From Dastarcus helophoroides (taxonomy: Eukaryota > Arthropoda > Insecta > Coleoptera > Bothrideridae), in the NCBI GenBank assembly GCA_028583605.1, contig CM053331.1:41175283-41239282 (forward strand): a DNA stretch of 64,000 nt, in the 5' to 3' direction. The notes under the pieces are model-generated. The model worked only from the letters and a program-made list of their open reading frames with translations. It was not told the DNA's origin and searched no databases. Positions 23,348 to 35,150 of this stretch are shown one piece after another. Every line of letters starts with the position of its first letter. Position 1 is the first letter of the stretch. The position numbers and the translations under genes are program-made.

Positions 23348-23801
23348 AGAGCACGGTAACTCAGTATGTCCACCATACCAGAGACGAAACTCTTCTAGGT
23401 GGCTTCATTGTTTTTTGGGGCCGCTATCTCCTCGGGAAAGGCGATCGATGGACGGTAATCGGCAACGGCAGGACATAGTAGAAGGTGGAAAGTTCACTAT
23501 CCTCCGTTTGCGAACGAATTTGTTTAACCAGATGAACGTAATAAAACAAATTAATGTACAGCTTAAAGAGTTCGTGGCGATTGCAGAATGTTTTGTTCAA
23601 ATTCGTTGATACGATCATGTTATTATTTAACAATGTGGCGAGACTTCGCATTAGATAACCCTGTCAGATCTTTATATTGAAAGAACCCTATGTGGAAAGC
23701 TACCACAGAATTATGCTTTAACGTTATATGACGCTATCGCGGTTATCGAGTCATTTATTTATATAAAAAATGGAGAAATGTTATTTACGTTTTTTAGATA
23801 C
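23348..23801 (+). repeat. ~450-bp direct repeat, right copy
   Basis: Second copy of 20177-20622, starting directly after the last truncated monomer of array 1 (…GACGCAAACACAAG / AGCACGGTAACTC). It has small indels (for example an added CTGTCAGAT near 23662) that break the frame open in the left copy. Confidence 0.85.
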
Positions 23802-24000
23802 GATATAAGCTTTCCAGATTCAAACGTATCCTATCATAGACAATGATCTACGTATCCTATTAACAATCTCGCCTTGCAAGATACTCTGTATCAATTTTCG
23901 TCAAAATCGCTTCAGTAATTAAGCCAAGAAAAACAGACAAGCCGACAGACTCACATGCATTCATATCAGTTGGGATGCGTTTTCCCAATTAAAAAAATTG
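23802..24000 (+). mobile_element. LINE/SINE-like 3' tail remnant
   Basis: Contains GTCAAAATCGCTTCAGTAAT, TAAGCCAAGAAAAACAGACA and AGCCGACAGACTCACATGCA, a pattern typical of 3' ends of RTE-like LINEs and derived SINEs in insects. A related stretch in reverse orientation lies at 25860-25945. No coding sequence remains. Confidence 0.4.
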
Positions 24001-26597
24001 TCCGTGTTTCTTTCGTTCGTTTTCACATTTTAGTAACTGTTAAATGACGCGACAGCGTCCGGGAGTTGTCCCATTATTTCGATGAGCGGGCAAAGTTTTT
24101 TCGCGGGACAATAACGTTGTATCGAATGTTCATGTCTAGAATGTTAGTTTAAATTTCAATTGAATACATTATTTCTGTTCACGAAATTGATGTATATTTT
24201 TCATAAATGTAAGCTGCTATTGTTTTATTAGACGTTGTATTGAAGGCTCGGCACGACCCGTACTCATTGTTTTATGAATAATTTACCAATAGGCGAACGA
24301 TTCCGATTGACATTATTCTTGCTTGAAATAACTGACAATCGAAAAATATATCAATTCTTATAAGTTTGCATGTCCATCGATATTTACATAAATTTAAAGA
24401 CGAAATTTAACGGTCAACACCAGACATTATTAACATTAGACCTACTAGGAGCTAGCTACTGATATCATCCACACTTTCGTGCAAAACATAAGTGACATAA
24501 ATGTTCTATCTCCAACCCTCATTCCTTATAATTTATGACACACTCGATAGACATTACAGTGAAAAACATACTTAAAAAAATATCGAAATTTCGAGAACAA
24601 ATCGAAAATTTATTTAAAAAAAAAGGAGTCAAAATTTTGATAAAAATGGAACTTTTAATAAAAAAGGAAATTTCGAAAAAAGAAAATTTTTGAAAAAGTG
24701 GACCTTTTTAAATAGGTATGTCAATTTTTTTTAAAAAACATCGACATGAAGTTGAAGTTATCAACTTACCTATCCAATGAATAGTTGAAGACTAGCTAGA
24801 CAGTGAAATATACACATGATCGTATCAATGAATTTGAACAAAACATCATTCCGCAATCTGCACGAACTCTTTAAAACTGCGTAATAAGTAAAGTATATTG
24901 GATCTATAACACAATCCTATATCTGGTTCATAATTAACGCCGAAGATAAAACATTAAATCGAAACAAATTAATCCGTCAATATAACATTGACATTAACAT
25001 TAAAATTCGAAAATTTTCTTTTTAATTTTTGACAGTTTTTCCGTTAAGTTCTAAATGTAACCTTATAATTCCGCACACAGTCGCGAGTACTAGTTAGTTA
25101 TAATAATGCGATCGTGTCCCTGAAGCTTTTAAAAAAAAATATGTGGGAAGCCACAGATCTTGTTTCTGCAAAAAATTCGACGTTTTTGAATAAAATAATC
25201 CGATTTCGAGTGCCGTCAATATAATATTGGGCCACACGGGTGGTAATTAATCATTCGTAAGTGTTCAATTTGAACGACTGAGTCACATCTGCCCCGGACT
25301 TCGCAATATCAAATCCAACAGCGAATCAATTCCCGTACGCTTAGATCCTGCTGCGTACTCCGCATTTTATTGCAATAATTAATTTAATGTGCCTGACAAG
25401 TGCATATAGGAACCAACCTGCACAATACAGAATTATGTTTACTGTTAATCCCCCGCGCACGTCGCTACAACAAAACACCCCCAAATTGGATACCGCTCGA
25501 ATTATTGCAATCATAACGTAAAGCGATTTAATCAAATTTTATCGCTATTGCAACAATTAGGAGATTTTTCGAAAAATTAGAATAGAAAATCGCGATGCGA
25601 GGGCCCTCCACCCTCCGAAAACCGTGTTATTCATAAATCAGGACAAGCACCCTCTGCGGATTTCCACGGGGTGGGCGCCCATTGGACCATAAACCCGCTG
25701 ATTTATTCACTCCTTCAAACTGTTACATTTCACTAAGAGCTCTTAATAGCCACCACCGAGTAATTCGACTACAACCGACTGCATAATTCGACCATGAAAC
25801 ATTCTCTGTTAGTTGTCGTGTCATCAAATTTTTCGAGTATCCTAATCCTAACAACATAAATGCGTGTGTCCGACTGTTTGTGCGTCTTTGACGGCTCAAT
25901 TACTGAAGCAATTCTGATGAATTGGCGAATTCTGAGAAAGTTATCCCATCAACTGAACAAAACATCATTCTGCATCTGCACGAACTCTTTAACTAATTAC
26001 GTTATTATTAGTTTATGCGAACTATTTTTATAACTTAAAAAGTATTCCGATTCTCTCTAAATTTACGACCCAGACTACTAATAAGCAGTAGATTCTTCCA
26101 CCTAGGCGCGCATATATACTATCGATTCTAGGACGCCTTAAGCGTCGTTGTTATATTCCGAGGTGGCTATAAATTTAGATGTCGCATCTTGATATTCGGT
26201 AACTTAATATTTAGTTTACGTCTTAATTCCAGCCGACGCACTACCCAAAATTTAATCGAATCTAACATTCTTGAAGTTAAAATTAAGTTATAATTGAGTT
26301 CATTAGCGCAGACGTAAACTCTCGGTCTCGAAATGCCATTACTTGTGAAGTTTCATATCGATATTCTAATACATTAGCGTCTTCGGCAAATAAACGGATT
26401 TATTGCGGCGCAGCGGCGGCTGTGCGGAAACGGCGATGGGGTCCTAAAAATCAGTCGGTATACTTTTTTCGGGGGGGCGGGGGCGAGATAATGAAGATGT
26501 GTTTTTATAGTCAAGTCATATTAGTCGGTTCCCCTCGTCCATATTTGCTACTAAAACAATTTTAGCTCCAAAAAAAGTTAGATTTTAAATGTAACAA
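24001..26597. other. AT-rich low-repeat DNA without a recognised gene
   Basis: Mostly single-copy-like. Two inverted short copies of a module from the 450-bp direct repeat (GAACAAAACATCATTC plus GCACGAACTCTTTAA) lie at 24837-24872 and 25948-25985. A reverse LINE-tail-like stretch lies at 25860-25945 and a GC-rich patch with a G-rich run at 26400-26490. A 64-residue frame at 25341-25535 (minus) is unrecognised. Confidence 0.45.
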
Positions 26598-26990
26598 GTA
26601 TACTTCATTTTGGCGTTCTAAAAGTTATCTCTAAAGTTTTATGAAACTTCGTGTCCGCGTCGTAAATTATTCAAGGTTAAAGATCACAAAAGTCGGTTTT
26701 TCGCGATTATCTCGGTTTCTGCTGCTACTACGACGTTAACTTCTATTATAAGAATTGTAGAGCATAAAATTTGCAACAAATTTTGTTATAAACATTTTTT
26801 TATACGTTCAACCGTTTTTGAGATAAAGGGCAGCGCTCAATCATACATATTGTAATGCAAGGCCAACCATGAATCTCTCAATGAATCTCGATGAATAATA
26901 TCTTGTATAAAGTTATTAAATCATTAATACCATTAACAATGAATAACTAGGTGAAATAGATAAATTAATTTCACCTTGCATTAGGGTATG
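26598..26990 (-). repeat. Inverted monomer and junction heading satellite array 2
   Basis: 26598-26856 is an almost complete 285-bp monomer in reverse orientation, followed by the same junction seen before array 1 (TGCAAGGCCAACCATGAATC … TTTCACCTTGCATTAGGGTA), here ~20-30 bp longer because of small duplications (ATGAATCTC repeated; GGTGAAATAGATAAATT palindrome). Confidence 0.78.
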
Positions 26991-28187
26991 TATGGCTGAG
27001 GGTTGCCCTTTATGTCAAAAACGGTTGAGCGTATGACAAAATGTTTGTAACAAAAGTTGTCGCAAATTTTATGCGCTACAATTTTTATAATGGATGTTAA
27101 CATCGTTGGAGCTACAGAAATCGAGATAATCGCGAAAAACCGACTTTTGTGATCTTTGATCTAGAATAATTTACGACGCAAACACAAAACGTTAAAAGAC
27201 TTTTGAGACAACTTTTAAAACGCCAAAATGAAGATGTATACAAGTTTCCAGTTTATTATTTGTCATTACAGTATGTATGGCTGAGGGCTGCCCTTTATTT
27301 CAAAAAGGGTTGAGTCTACGAGAAAATGTTTGTAACAAAAGTTGTCGCAAATTTTATGCGCTACAATCTTTATAATGGATGTTAACATCGTTGGAGCAAC
27401 AGAAACCGAGATAATCGCGAAAAACCGACTTTTGTGATCTTTGATCTTGAATAATTTACGACGCAAACCCAACAGACAACTTTTAAAACGCCTAAATGAA
27501 GATGTATACGAGTCTCCAGCTTATTATTTGTCATTACAGTATGTATGGCTGAGGGCTGCCCTTTATTTCAAAAACGGTTGAGCCTATGAAAAAATGTTTG
27601 AAACAAAAGTTGTTGCAAATTTTATGCGCTACAATTTTTATAATAGATGTTAACATCATTGGAGCTGCAGAAACCGAGATAATCGCGAAAAACCGACTTT
27701 TGTGATCTTTGATCTTAAATAATTTACGACGCAAACACACAATGCTAAGAAACTTTTGAGACAACTTTTAAAACGCCAAAATGAAAATGTGTGTCATTAC
27801 AGTATGTATGGCTGAGGGCTGCCCTTTATTTCAAAAACGGTTGAGCCTATGAAAAAATGTTTGTAACAAAAGTTGTCGCAAATTTTATGCGCTACAATTT
27901 TTATAATGGATGTTAACATCGTTGGAGCTACAGAAACCGAAATAATCGCGAAAAACCAATTTTTGTGACCTTTGATCTTGAATAACTTACGACGCAAACA
28001 CAAAATGTTAAAAGACTTTCGAGACAACTTTTAAAACGCCAAAATGAAGATGTATACGAGTCTCCGGCTTAGTATTTGTTATTACAGTATGTATGGCTGA
28101 GGGCTGCCCTTTATTTCAAAAACGGTTGAGTCTACGAGAAAATGTTTGTAACAAAAGTTGTCGTAAATTTTATGCGCTACAATTTTT

Positions 28188-28764
28188 AGGTTTGTTCCAA
28201 CCGAACATCAAACTAGTTTGCAACCGTCCGGCGCATGTGCATTCAAAATTTACCGTTCCAACCAAGGGCAAACTCCAACCCAACTGGCAGTCCGGTGTTC
28301 CAACAGTGCTCTGACTAGTTCGTGAATTGATTTGTGATCAATCAGAACAGTCAGCAGCCGAGAGCTTGTACTGGCAGTTGGGAACATGCGCAATAAGTAA
28401 TCGATAAGCGGTATCTAATTTCTCAGCTGTTATTTGTCAATACGATTGTCAAATGTTTTGATCTTGTCGGAGCAAATGTAAATTGTATTGTTAAGTTCTG
28501 AATTCTATTTTTCATCCACTATATTTGCTCAAAAATAACAAAAATGAATTTCGTAGAGGGATTTATATGTGATGAAGATTTATTTTCATCGCTTTCGATT
28601 GAGACAGACGGCGAAGACCAGAGGTTTTCCGAGAAGTCCCAAAGTGCGTTCCAACGTGTACAATCCCAAACCAGTCGGAGTATAATACGGAATGCACGCA
28701 TGCGTACGAACTAGTTCATGAATTAGTCGGAAACTAATCAGAAATGTTCGGTTGGAACAAACCT
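28188..28764. mobile_element. 577-bp TIR transposon inserted in a satellite monomer
   Basis: Perfect 21-bp terminal inverted repeats (AGGTTTGTTCCAACCGAACA… and complement) split a monomer between CTACAATTTTT and ATAATAATAGATG. If the element is taken one base in from each end, TA lies on both sides, compatible with a TA duplication, but the monomer also gains three bases relative to its neighbours, so this is not proven. Subterminal TGACTAGTTCGTGAATT and GAACTAGTTCATGAATTAGT repeats occur at 28313 and 28709. No transposase; a non-autonomous element, perhaps of the Harbinger/ISL2EU or mariner type. Confidence 0.78.
28544..28714 (+). CDS. Small ORF (56 aa) inside the TIR element, unrecognised
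   Basis: ATG after CAAAA, reading MNFVEGFICDEDLF… to a TAG in the right subterminal repeat. The product is acidic in its first half and S/R/Q-rich in its second. Composition is unlike the satellite around it. It may be the remnant first exon of a transposon-encoded or captured protein, or chance. I assign no function. Confidence 0.25.
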   Translation: MNFVEGFICDEDLFSSLSIETDGEDQRFSEKSQSAFQRVQSQTSRSIIRNARMRTN

Positions 28765-31490
28765 ATAATAATAGATGTTAACATCATTGGAGCTACAGAA
28801 ACCGAAATAATCGCGAAAAACCGACTTTTGTGATCTTTGATCTTGAATAATTTACGACGCAAACACAAAATGTTAAGAAACTTTTGAGACAACTTTTAAA
28901 ACGCCAAAATGAAAATGTGTACGAGTCTCCAGCTTATTTTTTGTCATTACAGTATGTATGGCTGAGGGCTGCCCTTTATCTCAAAAATGGTGGAGCGTAT
29001 GAAACAATGTTTCAAACAAAAGTTGTCGCAAATTTTATGCGCTACAATTTTTGTAATAGATGTTAACTTCATTGGAGCTACAGAAACCGAGATAATCGCG
29101 AAAAACCGACTTTTATGACATTTGATTTTCAATAATTTACGACGCAAACACAAAATGTTAAAAGACTTTTGAGACAACTTTTAAAACGCCAAAATGAAGA
29201 TGTATACGAGTATCTAGCTTAATATTTGTCATTACAGTATGTATGGCTGAGGGCTGCCCTTTATTTCAAAAACGGTTGAGTCTATGAGAAAATGTTTGTA
29301 ACAAAAGTTGTCGCAAATTTTATGCGCTACAATTTTTATAATGGATGTTAACATCGTTGGAGCTACAGAAACCGAGATAATCGCGAAAAACCGACTTTTG
29401 TGATCTTTGATCTAGAATAATTTACGACGCAAACACAAAACGTTAAAAGACTTTTGAGACAACTTTTAAAACGCCAAAATAAAGATGTATACGAGTCTCC
29501 GGCTTATTATTTGTTGTTACAGTATGTATGGCTGAGGGCTGCCCTTTATTTCAAAAACGGTTGAGCCTATGAGAAAATCTTTGTAACAAAAGTTGTTGTA
29601 AATTTTATGCGCTACAATTTTTATGATGGATGTTAACATCATTGGAGCTACAGAAACCGAGATAATCGCGAAAAACCGACTTTTGTGATCTTTGATCTTG
29701 AATAATTTACGACGCAAACACAAAATGTTAAGAGACTTTTGAGACAACTTTTAAAACGCCAAAATGAAGATGTATAAGAGTCTCCAGCTTACTATTTGTT
29801 ATTACAGTATGTATGGCTGAGGGCTGCCCTTCATTTCAAAAACGGTTGAGCGTATGAAAAAATGTTTAAAACAAAAGTTGTCGCAAATTTTATGCGCTAC
29901 AATTTTTGTAATAAATGTTAACTTCATTGGAGCTACAGAAACCGAGATAATCGCGAAAAACCGACTTTTATGACATTTGATTTTCAATAATTTACGACGC
30001 AAACACAAAACGTTAAAAGACTTTTAAGACAACTTTTAAAACGCCAAAATGAAGATGTATAAGAGTCTCCAGCTTACTATTTGTTATTACAGTATGTATG
30101 GCTGAGGGCTGCCCTTTATTTCAAAAACGGTTGAGTCTATGAGAAAATGTTTGTAACAAAAGTTGTCGCAAATTTTATGCGCTACAATTTTTATAATGGA
30201 TGTTAACATCGTTGGAGCTACAGAAACCGAGATAATCGCGAAAAACCGACTTTTGTGATCTTTGATCTTGAATAATTTACGACGCAAACACAAAACGTTA
30301 AAAGACTTTTGAGACAACTTTTAAAACGCCGGCTTATTATTTGTCATTACAGTATGTATGGCTGAGGGCTGGCCTTTCTTTCAAAAACGGTCGAGTCTGT
30401 GAGAAAATGTTTGTAACAAAACTTATTGCAAATTTTATGCGCTACAATTTTTATAATAGATGTTAACATCATTGGAGCTGCAGAAACCGAGATAATCGCG
30501 AAAAACCGACTTTTGTGATCTTTGATCTTGAATAATTTACGACGCAAACACAAAACGTTAAGAGACTTTTGAGACAACTTTTAAAACGCCAAAATGAAGA
30601 TATATACGAGTATCCAGCTTATTATTTGTCATTACAGTATGTATGGCTGAGGGCTGCCCTTTATTTCAAAAACGGTTGAGTCTATGAGAAAATGTTTGTA
30701 ACAAAAGTTGTCGCAAATTTTATGCGCTACAATTTTTATAATGGATGCTAACATCGTTGGAGCTACACAAACCGAGATAATCACGAAAAACGGACTTTTA
30801 TGATCTTTGATCTTGAATAATTTACCTCGCAAATGCAAATTGTTAAGAGACTTTTAAGACAACTTTTAAAACGCCAAAATGAAGATGTATAAGAGTCTCC
30901 AGCTTATTATTTGTTATTACAGTATGTATGGCTGAGGGTTGCCCTTTATTTCAAAAACGGTTGAGCCTATGAGAAAATGTTTGTAACAAAAATTGTCGCA
31001 AATTTTATGCGCTACAATTTTTGTAATAGATGTTAACATCATTGGAGCTACAGAAACTGAGATAATCGCGAAAAAACCGACTTTTGTAATCTTTGTCTAG
31101 AATAATTTACGACGCAAACACAAAACGTTAAAAGACTTTTGAGACAACTTTTAAAACGCCAAAATAAAGATGTATACGAGTCTCCGGCTTATTATTTGTT
31201 GTTATAGTATGTATGGCTGAGGGCTGCCCTTTATTTCAAAAACGATTGAGCCCATGAGAAAATGTTTGTAACAAAAGTTGTCGCAAATTTTATGCGCTAC
31301 AATTTTTATAATGGATGATAACATCATTGGAGCTACACAAACCAAGATAATCGCGAAAAACCAATTTTTATGACCTTTGATCTCAAATAACTTACGACGC
31401 AGACGCGAAGTCTAATAAAACTTTTAAGGCAACTTTTAGAACCCCAAAATAAAGGTGTATACGAATCTCCAACTTATTACCTCTCATTTC

Positions 31491-32010
31491 GAGGTTGACT
31501 GTACTATTTAGTTTAAATTGATCAGGAGACGTATTAAAAACAAAATGGGGCTTCCAGGCACTTGAATAGACGTAAATTATTCATGGAAATCATTATTCGA
31601 GTTTTTCTAAAAATATGCAGCAAGCAGTGAGTGGTTATTCATTTCTCATTGACTTTTCGTGTCAATTATAAATCTTCCGAGTGAATTTGCATTATTAGAG
31701 TGCACCCAATGTGCATTACAAAAAGCGTAATATCCCTACTTAGCAGTCGAAAGCTGGGCGCAAATCATAGTATGCATTTCGTGTTATGGGTAAAGTAACG
31801 ATTTGCCCTCTTGCAAGTCAATAACGATTCCTTTATTAAATTATATTCCTCAGACACTCGATTAAAAGCATTTCGTGATATCCCACCATAGAGCCTCAAT
31901 CCTTAGTTACACAAAACACATCGAAGCAACTACAACAAAAAGTCTTCACCTCTCATTTCGCCCCCATCTCGTCTCTTGACGAATTTTTCCAACGCGAATT
32001 AATCAAAATC
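31491..32010. other. Unique DNA, no feature seen
   Basis: Non-repetitive, moderately AT-rich, with no recognised coding or RNA motif. Confidence 0.4.
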
Positions 32011-32345
32011 GAATTTGTCGTCCCATTTCCGTATTCTATTACGATTGCGACAATTTAGGGCGTCACGGCGGTCGTCTGGGTCGACTATCTTTGACGCCCT
32101 CTGGCGCGCAAATTGCCGTATCGAAGGGGGTGCGAGAAAGCGAAAGTCTAAAAACATCGTCGATCGCGGCACGTCAATCTGGTGTGAATTCTTCGAGCGC
32201 CCAACCGACGCGTCGCGAGACGTCGCTCACATTGGCCCTCGTGACAACCCCCCGACACGACAGCGGTGAGCCCGACTTCGCCCCGGGGCCCTCGTTTCCT
32301 GTTGGGAGACGGTACGCGTCAATTGGTTTTCTTGCGACGCCCTCC
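32011..32345. promoter_or_regulatory. CpG-rich patch, possible promoter or 5' exon
   Basis: Markedly richer in G, C and CpG than its surroundings. It holds a 9-bp inverted repeat AGGGCGTCA (32057-32065) / TGACGCCCT (32092-32100) and a CTCF-like GCCCTCTGGCGC directly after it. Frames of 84 and 96 residues (32015-32269, 32091-32381) are open in overlapping registers, as CpG-rich DNA with few stops often is. I recognise no protein. Confidence 0.3.
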
Positions 32346-34964
32346 CATTTTTTTTATCACGTTCAATTCATATTTTGGTAAATAATCATTAAAATAACAA
32401 TAAAAACAAAAATAAATTCGAAATTTTATGATAAAACAAACATAGGATTAAAATTGGTCGAAATTTGCACGTTATAGTTATTGGCCGCTTTGCGGGTGAA
32501 AAAAGTGGTTAAATGTGACTATTATTTAAAATCCAATGATTAGAGTCGCGTATGGGAAATCTCGAGCTCTCGTGTAGTTTTAAGCCAAGCTGGCACCAAC
32601 CTGGGTGGTCTTTAATACATAAAATAACCCCGCCTTTATTTGTTGTACTGTGTCCACCCAATCTTCATTTATGCCGATCAATTAATACATCAAACAGTCG
32701 AAGTAAAAGAATTTAACATTACGACGTTTTGTAATTATATGTAAAGGTTCTGATGCTGAATATTATTTCCCACGAAAATTCGATTAATAAAAACATTCGA
32801 TTATTAATTCGATTTTTGTGGGTCGAAAGAAAAAAAAGTCGAAATTTCTTAAAATTGGAGATTTCTATAACTTTATTTTGTTTCCAGGGAGAGCACGCCA
32901 CTGGAAGCTTACGTACTCTTTAAGAAAATTATTTTAATAACAATTATCTCGATCATAATAAATCCTAATATGGTTTTCCCAATAATTGACATCATCTCGT
33001 CATCTGCTATCCTCTTAAAAAACTTGGAAACCCAAAATTTTAATAATAATAAACTTGACAGAATTTTGTCGTCGTTCCGGGTGAATTTTTGAGTTGCCGC
33101 CGGATCTGCAATCGAAGTTTAAAACAATAAAAGGGTGTAGTGCTCGCCTACGTAGGAATATAAATTAGGGTGGCTAAAATAAATAAAAGGGGAGATGAGA
33201 TCAATAATTTACAACTGTTTTATGTTAGTCTCACATGTACCGAAGGCGAAATTACTGGGTCGCATTTTTTTCCACAATGGCCCCCAGTCCTCACGAGAAT
33301 ATCTTTCCGCATAAATATAACATGTCGCAATTAAATTGCTTTTTGAATATTTCCCGTGCATTATTGTCGAGTCGGACTTCGAACAGATATATATTTTTTT
33401 TATTCTCTGTTTTCAAGCCTCGACATGTCCGGGCGCTCACTTCAATATTATATTCCCGAAAGTGTATCGAGATTTTAATTTCTATTTGATACGGAAATCA
33501 AAGCGTAAATTGTTAAAGGGAAACCGTGGAAAAGAAGATAATTCGATTTTCGTCGAAAATGGTCGCCCGGAGTGCATTTTTTAACCTTTCACTGTGTATC
33601 GAATGGAAATGTGCTTTTACTCGAAAATCAACCCGGCAACATTTCAACGTCAGAATCACTCATGTGCACATATACATCTTATGGTATATTTATTTACCAT
33701 TTTATCACAAAAAAATCACTTATTGTTAGTGAAAATTCCCCAATATTTATAATTGTGACGTTAACACTACATTACAATTAATGGACGCTAATAATAATAT
33801 ACAAAACAAAATAAAAAGAAACACCAAACAAATTCGTTTAATATTTTTTTTAATATTCATAAATGTTACGCCACTGGCTGTTTATAAAATTGGTCACACT
33901 ATGCCGCTATTGGTTAAATTACGAATTCAAATATGACAGTTCTAAATGCGTGTGTGGAGAAGCTTAGAAATTAAAACTCTGCAGCAACTTAAAAACATGA
34001 ATACCCAACAATCCAAGTCAATCGGAACTTCCCCAAAGCAGTAAATTTTATAAAATTCTACTTAAACAAATCGAAAATGCGCTAAATCCGTAAATAATAC
34101 GTAATTATTAAAACAAAATCATAGACAACGCGCTTACATCTGTCAAATCACCGGCGACTTGTACGATTTCTATTCGAAATTAAAAACGTCGTAAATTATA
34201 TCGCCATTAATTGAAATTGCCCAACTATCGCATCCCGCATACGTTGCGCTTTACCTAAAACTAATTAATTCGCAAAATCAAATCCGACAAATCATTTATA
34301 TTGCGATTGCTTGCGAAACTGAGCGAAATTGAGAAATTCGCTACCGTCCGGTAGCGTCTAAGCACAATCGCCTGGTTCAGAATCTATGCTCTGTGCTCGC
34401 CGCAACCAAATTCTCTGGAAAATTCGTAACGGTCGCCGTCGATTTAAATGAAGAAGGTGGCCAATTGCTTTTTCGTGTTGCTTACGAACTTAGCTTACAG
34501 CATTCGGTATACTCAAGAAAACTTCTTAGGTATAGAGTATGCATATTGCGGTTATTACGATTATCTTTATTATAATCTCATATGTGCTCAATTTGTCATC
34601 GGTTTATCTTAAATTGGGGACGTCGCAGTGCTGTGATTGTGTTCTGTGCAACCCTACGTATCGCGTAATAAGTGAGAAAATTTTGGGGCAACGCACCGAA
34701 AACAGGAGAATGAAAATTGTTAACTTCCAATTAAATATTTTGTAACGAAACAGTGCGAACGTGTTAAAATTGTTGACTGTCGTTAAAAGGTCACATTAAC
34801 GTGACAAAGACCAAAAAGCTATGAATAGGCGCATGCGCCTTATAGGACTATGACAGCAAAGAAGGATAAACTAAAAAATAAACAAACAAACCACAAATGT
34901 GAGTACAAACCCTAACCTACAAACTTTGGTGGCAAATTCTCGTCTCTACTTTTGAGGACATTAA
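32346..34964. other. Mostly unique AT-rich DNA
   Basis: No repeats of the window's families and no recognised gene. Points of note are an 18-bp inverted repeat CGCTACCG-TC-CGGTAGCG (34339-34356) and a perfect palindrome AGGCGCATGCGCCT (34827-34840). Short frames (33235-33781, 34393-34745) overlap on the same strand and have no known motif. Confidence 0.45.
34827..34840. promoter_or_regulatory. NRF-1/Ewg-like palindrome
   Basis: AGGCGCATGCGCCT contains the exact GCGCATGCGC core bound by NRF-1 and its insect homologue Ewg. A role is inferred only from the motif; no adjacent gene is identified. Confidence 0.3.
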
Positions 34965-35150
34965 GCGACTGGGGGGACATTGATCGACTGAGGGGACATT
35001 GATCGACTGACGGGACGTTGATCGATTGAGGGGACATTGATCGACTAAGGGGACATTGATCGACTAAGGGGACATTGATCGACTAAGGGGACATTAATCG
35101 ATTGGAGAAAGATTCGACTACGGGGACATACGACCGACTGGCGAGACATC
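34965..35150 (+). repeat. 19-bp minisatellite
   Basis: Tandem GGGGACATTGATCGACTAA units (about nine, the outer ones diverged), flanked by unique DNA. Confidence 0.88.

Larger units (their letters stand above)
26991..31490 (+). repeat. 285-bp satellite, array 2 (about fourteen monomers)
   Basis: Same monomer as array 1, starting near 26991, 27272, 27537, 27801, 28086, 28951, 29236, 29520, 29806, 30090, 30350, 30635, 30921 and 31207. Some monomers are shortened to 260-265 bp by deletions at the AAACGCC/GTCTCCAG join. A TIR element interrupts the fifth monomer. The last monomer is strongly diverged (after 31380), as expected at an array edge. The 76-residue minus-strand frame is again open in most copies. 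Confidence 0.9.

Noticed and set aside
32015..32381. 84- and 96-residue overlapping frames
   Set aside because: Both are open because the patch is CpG-rich; no recognisable protein, and no splice or start context favours one.
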